Assembly (NCBI GenBank): GCA_029204225.1
Contig: CM055096.1
Span: 1,309,001 to 1,373,000 of the forward strand
DNA from: Diphasiastrum complanatum
Lineage: Eukaryota; Streptophyta; Lycopodiopsida; Lycopodiales; Lycopodiaceae
Direction: 5' to 3'
DNA length: 64,000 nt
Numbering within the stretch: position 1 is the first letter of the stretch; each line of letters begins with the position of its first letter. The position numbers and the translations under genes were made by a program. The notes beneath the pieces were generated by a model. The model made no database searches, was not told where the DNA came from, and worked only from the letters and a program-made list of their open reading frames with translations. This document shows positions 12,755-22,698 of the stretch, one piece after another.

Positions 12755-12925
12755 GAAGTCCGACTCCATCGACTTTAACTTCAACATCAACTCATTCGAC
12801 TTACTCGACTCCATTGACACTCGAATCACTCGAAACTCCACTCAATAATCGACTCCACCGACTCACTCGACACTTGACTTCATCGACTCTCGACTAACTC
12901 AAATCTATCGACTTCTTGACTCCCT
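12755..12925. repeat. Degenerate TCGACT-rich array
   Basis: About ten CGACT motifs, mostly as TCGACTC or TCGACTT, occur in 170 bases at irregular spacing with CACTCGA variants between them. It looks like an old, diverged simple repeat. No coding sense was recognised. Confidence 0.6.
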
Positions 12926-13499
12926 CATCAAGTCAGTTCAAATTTGATACATGTAAAAGTCGATCCATGTATTGTGAGTCAACTCCAAGGACAACATACT
13001 AACAGTCCACCTACTTGTAGATAGATTTACTATTTAAAATGATGGCTACCTACTATAGGACAACTCTAGTAAATTAGGTAGATTCAAATTTATACTTTCA
13101 AGTACCGACTGCAATCATCAACAAGTCAAATGAATCTAGAATAAAGTCTGCATCTTTACTAGTTAGTGATCTGATTGTTTTTCAGACGTAAGTGAGAATC
13201 CATGTAGCAACGATCAAGCATCTGAAGCTCTGTATTTTTGCGCCTCACAGACCAGCGCATAGCTTCACGCTCATCTACTCTATTTTTGATTAATCAAAGA
13301 GTGCAATTTTGTCCACACACCAACTATTGTTGTTCATTTGTGCATTATTACAGACTACATTACATCTTGATTCTTGCTGCTACACTGACACACTTCTGAT
13401 CCACAATTGTCTGTTGTAAGTTTTCACTACTAGTATCTTGATCCAGATTTTTTTTCTTGGACCTCTATCTTTAGAACCGATTGTTCGATTTACATCAAG

Positions 13500-13504
13500 A
13501 TATT
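13500..13504. repeat. Target site duplication, left copy (ATATT)
   Basis: ATATT immediately precedes the LTR boundary at 13505. The identical ATATT follows the other LTR boundary at 18587. Confidence 0.8.
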
Positions 13505-14229
13505 TGTAGGGGGGCTATTTCCTTAACCCAAGATCCAAGCAAGCAAGCATTAGGGAGATGAGGTTAGTCGTCACACGGAGGTTCTCGATCCCATGAGAGC
13601 GATAACATATCTCAGATTACAGCATGAATGGAAGATTCACATCTAACTCTATCATCCATTAACACTACCAATTAAAACTACAACCATTAATCCTAAATAC
13701 GCAATGAAGATAGCTTACTCTTTCTCTCTCTATCTTTCTCTCTCACAAAAAGCATAATAAAGATAAATTCCAACAACTAGCAAATCCAGCAATTGATAAA
13801 TCCAAAGAAAGCATGAGAGATGGAGAAGGAAAGAAGAAGAGCAAGGACATTCCCTATCCATTCCATAAGAGACTCTACCGCTTGTATTGAAATGAAGAGA
13901 GAACATGAGGAGCAACTCGAGTTTGCCCCTATTTATAGTAGAGAGGAGGGTCTTGGCCTCAAAATCTTATTGGCCCATTTCTACCTTCCTAACTATTCAA
14001 ACTTAAAAAAGAGTGGGGACCCAATCAATAATTGGAGGGAACCAATTTGAATTTGGTGGGAGCTCCAACTTTATTCACTAACTTGACTTTGAAATTTTTT
14101 TTTTATTAACTTGTAACTAATCAAATAACTATGTGATCATCGGGTTGGACTTACACACGCAGGGTGCCAAATCCCTCTCACTTATTATCTAGGGTTAGGG
14201 TTGCCTTGGGATCCAAAAACCCTCCAACA
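13505..14229 (-). repeat. 3' LTR of the non-autonomous element
   Basis: The LTR is 725 bp, begins TGTTGGAGGG (minus strand, at 14229) and ends ...CCTACA at 13505. A TATA-like TATAAATA on the minus strand (13930-13937) is conserved at the matching place in the other LTR (15656-15663) and is probably the LTR promoter. Open frames inside (for example 13820-14050) are not genes. Confidence 0.85.
13930..13937 (-). promoter_or_regulatory. LTR TATA box
   Basis: TATAAATA on the minus strand is conserved in both LTRs of the element (the other copy is at 15656-15663) and lies in the middle of the LTR, where a U3/R boundary is expected. Confidence 0.5.
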
Positions 14230-14232
14230 GTA

Positions 14233-14241
14233 CCCCCCACC
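14233..14241 (-). other. Polypurine tract
   Basis: GGTGGGGGG on the minus strand lies three bases before the 3' LTR start. The plus-strand copy has GGTGGGAGA at the same place (1997-2005). Confidence 0.7.
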
Positions 14242-14292
14242 AAAATCGGTGGCAGTCCCACGACAACAACCTCGAAGCTTGAATGCAAATTT

Positions 14293-14439
14293 TCAATAAT
14301 AGCCATATGGGTCCAGTGGCCATTCATGATAACCTTGTTCATTGACAAATGGGTAGTCGACACCATCCAAAAAAAGATCCCAAGATAATGCTTGTTGATG
14401 TTGATCCTTGTAGATAGGTGCACCTGCTAGCAATAACAT
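14293..14439 (-). CDS. 48-residue ORF inside the non-autonomous element
   Basis: An ATG-initiated frame begins MLLLAGAPIYKDQHQQALSW and ends EQGYHEWPLDPYGYY. The other copy of the element (1654-1798) keeps the same tail and stop. The ORF is the only coding-like feature of the roughly 1-kb internal region and lies just before the polypurine tract. It is Tyr- and acid-rich at the end, with no recognised domain. It may be the 3' tail of an ancestral ORF rather than a working product. Confidence 0.4.
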   Translation of the reverse strand: MLLLAGAPIYKDQHQQALSWDLFLDGVDYPFVNEQGYHEWPLDPYGYY

Positions 14440-14449
14440 CGTTGAAGCT

Positions 14450-15060
14450 AACATGACAAGGTTACAGAATTTTTTTTTTTTGACATTTTAAAAAATTTGT
14501 AACTTCCTCAATACCAAACGAAATGGAAAAAAAATTATATTTTCAAAAAGCCTTTAAATGCTCTACAACTCTTGCTATTCAGATAGAATGATAGAGACCA
14601 GAAGGTTGGGCAAAAAATGAATCAAACATGGCAGAAAAATAAAAAAATCTAGAAGTTTATGGTTTTTGACAAGTTTACAGAATTTTGTGGCCAAGTTCAA
14701 AATTTTGTAACTTGCTCAATATTGAACGAAATCCCAAAAAAGCTATATGACTAGAAAACGCTTTCAATGCTTTATAGTTGTAGTTATTCGGATTGAATCA
14801 CAAGGCATAGAAAATTGGGCGGAAATTGAACAAAAAAGAAGCAAAAAAGAATTTCTGGTTTTTGACAAGTTTACAGAATTTTGTTTTCAACTTCAAAACT
14901 TTGTAACTTGCCTAATATTGAACAAAATTCAGAAAAAATTATATGGCTAGAAAGCCTTTCAATGCTCTACAATGTTATTTATTCAAATTTAATTTACAAA
15001 GAATAGAAGTCTGGGCAAAAATTGAATCAAATAGAGCAAAAAAAATTAAAAAAAATAGAA
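14450..15060. repeat. Three tandem repeats of about 190 bp
   Basis: Each unit contains the sequence of themes 'acagaattttgt', 'ttgtaacttgctcaatattgaac', 'tttcaatgctctacaa' and 'gggcaaaaattgaatcaaa', diverged from unit to unit. Related units in inverse orientation are seen at about 1190-1630. They fill most of the element's internal region and encode nothing recognisable. Confidence 0.7.
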
Positions 15061-15215
15061 AATACAGTCACCACTCATTTTTTGAACGTTTTTGGACATA
15101 ACTCTCACAAATCACATCCATAATGCAAAGCTAACCCTAGCATGCCAAGACCAAGATGCCTAAATGCAAGCTAACCATCCAACGAACATGTTGTAAACTG
15201 AAAAATTGGCGTAGC

Positions 15216-15233
15216 TCCCCGGCAACGGCTCCA
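15216..15233 (-). other. Primer binding site (tRNA-Asp type)
   Basis: The minus strand reads TGGAGCCGTTGCCGGGGA, a one-base variant of the plant tRNA-Asp-complementary primer site TGGCGCCGTTGCCGGGGA known from Athila/Tat elements. It lies four bases from the LTR end. Confidence 0.8.
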
Positions 15234-15237
15234 AAAT

Positions 15238-15921
15238 TGTACTGGGGCTATTTCCTTCCTAGCCTCAACCCAAGATCCAAGCAGACAAGCATGAAGGAGA
15301 TGAAGTTAGTCGTCCCGCGGAGGTTCGATCCCGTGAGAGCAATAGCAAATCTCATATTTTAGCATGAATGGAAGATCCACATCTAACTCTATCATCCATG
15401 AACACTACCAAACTACAACCATTAATCCTAAATCCACAATGAAAATAGCTTACTCTTTCTCTCTCTCCCTTTCTCTCTCACAAAAAGTGTAATAAAGATA
15501 AATTCCAACAACTAGCAAATCCAACAATTGATAAATCCAAACAAAGCATGAGAATTGGAGGAAGAAAGAAGACGAGCAAGGACATTTCCTATCCATTCCA
15601 TAAGAGGCTCTATCGCTTGAAGAGAGAATATGAGGAGCAACTCGAGTTTGCCCCTATTTATAGTAGAGAGGAGGGTTTGGGCCTCAAAATCCTATTGGCC
15701 CATTTCTACCTTCCTACTATTCAAACTAAAAAAAGAGTGGGAACCCATTCAATAATTGGAGGGAACCAATTTGAATTTGAGCCAATTTTGGTGGGAGTCC
15801 CAACTTTATTCACTAACTTGACTTTTAGGCTTGCGACATTAAAAGTCCCGCAAAAAGGCCTAAAGTCTTTTTATTAACTTGTAACTAATCAAATAACTAT
15901 GTGATCATCGGGTTGGACTTA
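15238..15921 (-). repeat. 5' LTR of the non-autonomous element, main part
   Basis: This matches the 3' LTR almost base for base along its length until 15921, where the nested copia LTR begins. The missing start of this LTR reappears at about 18523-18587. Confidence 0.85.
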
Positions 15922-16742
15922 TGTGAAAAATTGTCAAAATCTACCTTGGATACTTTTGGTGTTTTTAGTTTGTGAGAAAATATCACATGTGTGGAGCATG
16001 TTCCCACATGTAGAAACAGTAAAAATAGTTTAGTCATGTTAACTTTAGGGGTATTATAAAGATTTTGTTTCAAGCATCTTGGTGTAGAAGTTTGATAGGG
16101 TCAAAATTGGCATAGAAGTCAAAATGGTCAATTCCACATGTAAAGCCTCAATTTGGCCAAAACTAGATTGTGGTGCAAATTATAGGTAGTTAGGCTTGTG
16201 ACACATGTGTAGATGTAATTTGATGAGTGATCAAGTCAATGTGTTGGCAAAAGTCAAAGGGTCCAATTATAAGTGAGAGATTTGTTGGAAGGGTCCAATC
16301 AAAAGTTAGAGATGATGAATCACTCATCCAATAGGGTTAGAGAGGCTATGTTTAAGGGGTCTAATAAGAATCAAGCATGGACCTCCACAAGTTTCTATAT
16401 GTACTTTCATACCCTTCATTAATCTAAGTTGAGTTTTTGAGTCAAACCTTTGCTGGTGAGATTTGCTTGTCTAATCTTCTCTCTCTACATTAGTTGAATT
16501 AGCTCTATTCTCTCTCTACCCGCGGAGAGGAGCTTAATTTTACTTAGTTTCTTCAAGAAGCACTTACTTTCATGTGTATGAACTTTGGTCATCAACAAAT
16601 GCATCCATCTTTGCCCCTATGCCTTGGTTTCTTGTTGATCTAGATCTTGGAAATCAATCTAGAATCCATTGACAAGTGCACAAGCTTGCTTAGGAGATCA
16701 ATCACACACATTAGGGCATTTCCATATGTGTGAGTTTTCACA
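15922..16742 (+). repeat. 5' LTR, copia family A (fullest copy)
   Basis: The LTR is 821 bp, starts TGTGAAAAATTG and ends ...GAGTTTTCACA, with the primer site directly after. It is the longest reference copy for the family A fragments at 5604-5950, 11437-12204, 17770-18464 and 29520-29860. Confidence 0.85.
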
Positions 16743-16754
16743 TGGTATCAAAGC
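16743..16754 (+). other. Primer binding site (initiator Met tRNA type)
   Basis: TGGTATCAAAGC directly follows the LTR, with one mismatch to the canonical TGGTATCAGAGC. Confidence 0.85.
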
Positions 16755-17496
16755 CTACCTAAGTATTTGATGCATCTATCATCCATAGTTTCAAAAATTT
16801 AATGAAAATCAAGATCTAGAGAGTCTTGATTGCATCTCCCATGCTATCTCAAGGAAATTTGGATCAAGAGGGTTCATTATCATAATGATTGAATCATTTC
16901 AGGTACTGTACTAAATTCCCTGCTTAGGCACATGTGAAGTACATCCAAGTTCATTTGGAAAGTTCTCTTCCAAGTTAGATCTAGATTTGGTGCTAGATAG
17001 TTTATTTGAAAGCAGTTTTATCTAGTTTTTGTAGCAATTTGTTTCAATCCATTTGGTAGAGCCAATCAAAAGTTATAAGCGTTTGAAGAGGGTTAGGTAG
17101 GGCACCTAGACCTGTGTGGACACATTTGGTCTGATCATATCTTGCTAGTTCTTAAAAATTCAACAAGAGGCTTGCCAATGTCATCTATTTGAGATCTAGT
17201 CATCATTTTGAGGTCACAACCACTTTCTTTCATACAATTGGCTTGTATTTGAGTGATTTGTGGATTCTAGGAGTGTTTCACATGTGCCAAAGATAGTTTG
17301 ACCCAAACTTTGCCTATACTCCATCAATTGATAAGAGGTTGATCTAGTTTGAGAGAGATTGGTAGATCTAGTGAGATCCGTCTCACATTTTGTTGCAAGA
17401 TATTGCGTAGGAGTTGGTAGTACACCTTTCAAGGACCCTATAGTGAGAGAGAAGCAACATTTTATAGTCTAAATCACAAGGAGTCTTCACTATTAC

Positions 17497-17769
17497 ATGG
17501 CATCTATGGGTTTCTTTCTATTGGAATCTAGTGAGAGACTATCTACCTCCAACTATTCTATTTGGAAGGCTAGAATGGAGTCCATTTTGGTGCTCCAAGA
17601 TGTGATGAAGATTGTGCTAGGACTTGAGGAGGAGCATCAAGGGCTCCAAGAGGTCCAAAAGTACAAAAGGAGAGCTAGGATGGCTCTACATATCATAAAG
17701 ATAAATGCTTTAAATGAATTGTTGTGTGATATTGGCTCATGTACCACATCCAAGGAGGCTTGGGACACA
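17497..17769 (+). pseudogene. Ty1-copia gag N-terminus, truncated
   Basis: The open frame starts MASMGFFLLESSERLSTSNY and carries the gag N-terminal signature through 'ARMALHIIKINALNE' to 'TSKEAWDT'. There it runs out of gag and into LTR sequence at about 17770. The start Met is the same as in the 4568-4969 copy. About 91 residues remain, and the zinc knuckle and everything downstream are absent. Confidence 0.8.
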
Positions 17770-18464
17770 AAAAATAGTTTAGTCATGTTGACTTTAGGGG
17801 TATTATAAAGATTTAGTTTCAAGCATCTTGGTGTAGAAGTTCGATATGGTCAAAATTGGCATAGAAGTCAAAATAGTCAATTCCACATGTAAATCCTCAA
17901 TTTGGCAAAAACTAGATTGTGATGCAAACTACAGGTAGTGACACATGTGACAGATGTAATTTGATGAGTGATCAAGTCAATGTGCTGGCAAAAGTCAAAG
18001 GGTCCAATCATAAGTGAGAGATTTGTTGGAAGGGTCCAATCGAAAGTTAGAGATGATTAATCACTCATCCAATAGGGTTAGAGAGGCTATGTTTAAGGGG
18101 TCTAATAAGAATCAAGCATGGATCTCCACAAGTTTCTATATGTACTTTCATTCCCTTCATTAATCTAAGTTGAGTTTCTGAGTCAAACCTTTGTTGGTGA
18201 GATTTGCTTGTCTAATCTTCTCTCTCTACACGAGTTGAATTAGCTCTATTCTCTCTCTACCCGAGGAGCTTAGTTTTGTCAAGAAGCACTTCCTTTCATG
18301 TGTATGAACTTTGGTCATCAACAAATGCATCCATCTTTCCCTCTGTGCCTTGGTTTCTTGATCTAGATCTTGTTAATCAATCTAGAGTCCATTGACAAGT
18401 GCACAAGCTTGCTTAGGAGATCAATCACACACTTTAGGGCATTCCCATATGTTTGAATTTTCAC
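17770..18464 (+). repeat. 3' LTR, copia family A, 5'-truncated
   Basis: It begins at the position equivalent to about 16020 of the 5' LTR and then follows it closely to the ...TTTCACA end at 18464. The join to gag shows no obvious insertion. Confidence 0.8.
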
Positions 18465-18522
18465 ATCCAATCACTCTTGTGGATCATTTTAGGATCCATT
18501 CTTGGTCCAATTTTGCAGATTT

Positions 18523-18587
18523 CCACAATCCCCTCTCACTTATTAACTAGGGTTAGGGTTGCCTTGGGATCCACAAACCCTCCAACA
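18523..18587 (-). repeat. Displaced start of the non-autonomous element's 5' LTR
   Basis: The sequence matches 14170-14229 and ends with CCCTCCAACA, the complement of the LTR start TGTTGGAGGG. ATATT follows at 18588-18592. Confidence 0.85.
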
Positions 18588-18592
18588 ATATT
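18588..18592. repeat. Target site duplication, right copy (ATATT)
   Basis: Identical to 13500-13504, confirming that the outer boundaries belong to one insertion event. Confidence 0.8.
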
Positions 18593-18718
18593 ACATTCTA
18601 CTCTTGTGTTAGTACTTGTTTTTGTTACACCACCAAATTTTGACATGGTATATGATAAGCCACTTTAATATGCTTGCTCCTTGCATGAAAAATAGGATTC
18701 CTTGCCAATATTTGGGCT

Positions 18719-21125
18719 GAAAGGTTATCTCAAAAGATGATTGGACTCTCTGAAAAATCCAGCAAGTGAAAATTCATTACCATACTTTTGGTCCAAAGCA
18801 TCTCCTTTGCTGCATGAAGTCAAGGCTTTGTACTCGGCCTCACTAGAAGATAATGAGATTGTTGCTTGTTTCTTTGAAATCCATGAGATAGCTCCATCAC
18901 CTATGAAAATAGCATGATCACTTATGGATTTTCTATTCATTTGATCTCCAGTAAAGTCTGCATATGATTAGGCTTGCCATGTTAAATGTAGCCCTCATTT
19001 GCTCCATAACCACCTCCTCCTCAAGATGCATTTGTGATATCCAATTGCCATAGATCCCATCCAAAGAGTATTGTAAGAGATGTGATGACCTGAATGCTTA
19101 CCATCTTTGCCATCGGTGAAAAGGTCTCATCATAGTCAATTCCATACTATTGAGCTTGCCCTTTTGCCACCAACCTTGCCTTGTACTTGTTGATTGATCC
19201 ATCTTGGTTTGTCGTCACTTTGAAAATCCACTTGCATCCAATAGCCTTCTTGTCCTTTGGAAGTTCCACCAATATCCATGTGTCATTCTTCATAAGAGCT
19301 TGATACTCAAAATCCATTGCTTGGATCCACTCCTCTTTTTGTCTTCCTACACATGTAGGTTCATAAAAAGATATTAGGAAGGCACAGTTTGTACCACCAA
19401 CAACTTGCTTACCTTTTTCATCATAAGTGAGCCTCAAAGGTTGTTGCCTTTGCCTTGATGTCCTTCTTGGCTTTTAATTTGAACTTAGGATCTTCAACAT
19501 CAACATCCAAAGTATCATCAATGTCATCAACATCAAGAATGTTAGATCCGAGATCCACACCACCACTTGAAGAAACTTTTGGAAAGTTTCCCTCATAAAA
19601 AATGACATCTCTTCCAGTAACCACTTTCTTAGTTGAAGGAATATAAAATTTCTAAGCCTTGCTCACCTCACTATAATTAACAAATATACCTTTCTTTGAA
19701 GATGGATCCTCTTTTGTCCTATCATCAAGTGTTGATATAGCCAATGCATCCAAAAGTTTGGAAAAACTTGACACTCGGCTTCCTACCAAACAAGACCTCA
19801 AAAGAGGTTTTGCCATCCAATACCACACTCGGCCATCTATTGCATAGAAAATCAGCACACAACAAAGCTTGACCTCAAAAGGATTTAGGAATATTTTCAC
19901 CTAACCTCATGGATTTGGCTGCTTCACATAAGGTTCTATTCTTCCTCTTGGCCACTCCATTTTATTGTGGTGTCCTTGGGCTTGTGTACTCCCTCTTGAT
20001 CCCATTTTCATCACAAAATGCTTTGACTCTTGGTAGACATGTACTCACCACCATTGTCACTCATCAAGCACTTGATCTTTGTAGAAAGTTGGAACTCCCT
20101 TGCAATCTTGAACTTGACAAAGACATCAAACACCTCATCTTTGCTCTTTAGTAGATACACCCAACAAAATATACTAAAATCATCAATAAAAGTCGCATAC
20201 ATCTTAGCACCTCCATTGGTAATTGTATTAACACCTTGAATATCCGAATGCACAATTTGAAAAGGCTTACTTGACCTTGATGTAGATCTCTTGTAAGGTA
20301 ACCTACGTGACTTTGATAAAGAACATTTAGTTGAGATGTCCCAATCTCTTGTGACATACCTCTTGCATTGACAATTGCTCTGTTTCCATACATCTGAGTT
20401 GGTTAGCAACAACACAAGAATCAAGTTTGAAGAAGTTATCTTTCTTCTGTCCTTTTGCAATCAATTCATCCTCCTCCTTGATCAGATGGAATTGACAAAA
20501 TATCCTTCAAATTCACATTCCTATCAGCAGAGGGAAATAGGAATTGTGCCAATCCCTTTGATTGCACACTCATCATCATTGGCCATGTAGATCACCTTCT
20601 TGTCACCTTCAAATGCCATCAATGATGAATAATACTCCTCATGATATGTCATATGTGATGTAGCTCCACTATCAATCCGCCAAGAATCAATATCTCCATG
20701 ATTAGCCTATAAGTTGAATTTTGTTCATCAACACCATCTGCACTCAAGAGTTAGATTGGTTTGCTTCTCACCTTGATCTCTCTCCTCCACAATAGAAACA
20801 TTTTCGCTTGGATCTATCTTTCTTCTTGCCAACAAAAGTAGAAGGCTCACCTTGATCTTTCTCTTTTGACCATTTCCTTTGGCCTTTTCCCTTGAAGTTG
20901 TCTTTTGAGAACATAGCTTCCTCCTCTCCAACTTGAGATGTAGAAGATGATCCTCCTCTTGCTTGGAGTCTAAACTCTTCAGCCACCAAGACCTCTTCCA
21001 AGCATCCATACTTAGCAATGTCTTTTGAATAGCAAAAAGCCATTAAGAAGAACGTGAACAAGCTCCACATCCTTAATGCTTTCACTAATGCATGCTAGTT
21101 CATCACTCAAAGCTTTAAGTCTGAA
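18719..21125 (-). pseudogene. Ty1-copia polyprotein pseudogene (gag to RNase H, RT core deleted)
   Basis: Reading down from 21125 there are: gag C-terminus (SDELACISESIKD, near 21100) and a broken zinc knuckle (CFYCGG, near 20780); protease with DSGATSHMTYHEEYY (near 20680-20630); integrase with KSRRLPYKRSTSRS, HSDIQG, FIDDFS and SDNGGEY (20011-20460); the integrase end and linker (19421-19900); and reverse transcriptase start WILVELPKDKKAIGCKWIFK through 'LDITNA' (19020-19437). It then jumps straight to RNase H, ISKKQATISLSSSEAEYKAL (18725-18940). The RT catalytic core with its YVDD motif is missing. Stops and frameshifts break the frame at least five times. No LTRs were found beside it. Confidence 0.85.
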
Positions 21126-21235
21126 AAAGAAAAAGCATCATCCAGGCTTTTGAAGACTTAAAGTTTTTTTGCCTCCTTAGGGTTAGGACCCCTCTCCTCT
21201 CTCTACGGAATGTGCGTTCTCTTTCCTCTCTCTGC

Positions 21236-21296
21236 GGTGGAATGTGCATGTGCAATGTGGCAGCCCATCATTGGCTATCCACATGCACATTCCACC
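21236..21296. repeat. Perfect 17-bp inverted repeat
   Basis: GGTGGAATGTGCATGTG (21236-21252) and its exact complement (21280-21296) are separated by 27 bases, enough to form a stable hairpin. A partial GGAATGTGCG copy lies just upstream at about 21207. It sits between the copia pseudogene and the IQM exons. The role is unknown; it may be a MITE end or other foldback remnant. Confidence 0.7.
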
Positions 21297-22698
21297 ACAA
21301 ATGTAAAAAAATTTGCATTATAAATGCATAAAAAAAAAAACTAGTTCACGCGTGCGGTCGTACCATACGGCAAGTCGGTGTCCACCTTCGCACAATGGCA
21401 TTGTGTAGGGGAGGCCCAAAGCCCTGGGGCCTTCAGATCGGCTTGCTTTATTTTTACGTGCTGGGTTGTTATATTGTAGCAGATTTTTGTGCTCATACTA
21501 CCAATAGATGTGTACTGATTAAACTTTATAGTTTGCGGTGAGATTCTGAATGATATGTCATATTTTTTAGCTTTGACAACTGCTAGAATTGTACCATTTT
21601 CTTAGCGAAGGCTGTAGCTCTGGACTGGTTTGAATGAGGCACAGAAGCGCGAGTTTTGAGAGACTTGTAACTAGCAAGAGGGCATGTTTGTAATGTAAAA
21701 GCCAAAGAATCTCTTTATAGCGCAATTGTCAATGTGTGTACTGCTTCAATCTCCTATAGAGAATTGCTATTGTTCAGCTGCCCGACGTTCACACGGCATC
21801 AAATTCTAGCTCTAACGTGATTTTTTGCTGGTCAGGGTCTTAGACGCAGTTGAGGTCACAGATATCACTTTCGTGATTACCCGTATATGCACATACGAGA
21901 ATTTTTTAGAAAGTATTGGCTACATTTTGTTGAAACAGAACTATATTACGAACAGTCGCCTTAGTCATTTCAATCATCAAATAACTTAACTTTCTGAATA
22001 ACTGGTATAGAAGTTCAGCTATTTTCATCTTAAGGGCGGAGTCATTTGCTGGAGCAGCATCCCATTAGGTAACTAGCACTTAACCAAGTGAATTGGTGCC
22101 CCACTCGTTGTCAAGAAAATTATTTGAGTTTGCACGTTCAATTAGCACTTACTGAATGGTGTATTTTTTGGTGCTCACTAACCGAACTCAAACAGCATGG
22201 TTAGCTAACGGATTTCCTTCTATGCTTGTCAAGCCCCTTGATTTCAGTCGCAATGCTTATCATCTCAGTCTGTTCTTGCTTTTTTGTGGAAGTCAAAGTT
22301 CCATCGTCCACATGTTCAATGCCACAATAACGCTGCATTTAAACTGCGCTCACTTATGTGCTGAAATGAATGCAAGTACAAGCATCAGGGGAAAAGCAAT
22401 AATGCTCCTGTATGCCGAAATGAGTGAATTGACAAGCATCAGGTGAAAATCAATGAAACTGAATTTGAGGAAGATAACATACCAAGGCAAGTGGGGGATC
22501 GATGTTTCATGTTAGTCCTAACTGAAACGTTCAACGGCAATTGGGGCTCTGATGCGCCATTTATCTAACCAGGTTGGGTTAAAAGTGCAGCTAACGTGGA
22601 CCTCCGCCCTCAATCAGACTGATCAATATTGAATTCTATTTTGGTGCATCTGCATTATCGTACGCTGTTGAGAAAATTAGATTTTAATAAGCATTTAG
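21297..22698. other. No gene seen
   Basis: This stretch is less repetitive than its surroundings and lies directly upstream of the first recognised IQM exon, so it may be IQM intron. The expected earlier exons, including the IQ motif, were not found. Confidence 0.4.

Larger units (their letters stand above)
15922..18464 (+). mobile_element. Nested, internally deleted Ty1-copia element
   Basis: In order: 5' LTR (15922-16742), primer site (16743-16754), leader, gag start (17497), then an abrupt jump at about 17770 into a 3' LTR lacking its first 100 bases or so. All of protease, integrase, reverse transcriptase and RNase H is gone. The two LTRs are very similar, so the deletion followed a fairly recent insertion. 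No target duplication is seen: the left flank is ACTTA and the right flank TCCAA, and about 58 bases after 18464 do not match the host LTR. The right junction is therefore rearranged. Confidence 0.8.
13505..18587 (-). mobile_element. Non-autonomous LTR retrotransposon with a nested copia element in its 5' LTR
   Basis: In minus-strand order: 5' LTR (18587 down to about 18523, then 15921 down to 15238), tRNA-Asp-type primer site (15216-15233), about 1-kb internal region, polypurine tract (14233-14241), and 3' LTR (14229 down to 13505). The 5' LTR is interrupted by a copia element at 15922 to about 18464. Both outer ends carry TG...CA termini and are flanked by ATATT. The LTRs are nearly identical by eye, so the outer insertion is fairly young. 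The internal region has no gag or pol, so the element must rely on a partner. The primer site points to the Athila/Tat side of Ty3/gypsy, which is inference from the primer site alone. Confidence 0.85.

Noticed and set aside
14450-15060. CRISPR-like repeat array
   Set aside because: The units are contiguous diverged repeats of about 190 bp in a plant retroelement, with no spacers.
22156-22446. 96-residue plus-strand ORF as an upstream IQM exon
   Set aside because: It has no similarity to the IQ motif or the IQM N-terminal core and no frame-compatible join to the exon at 22699 was seen.
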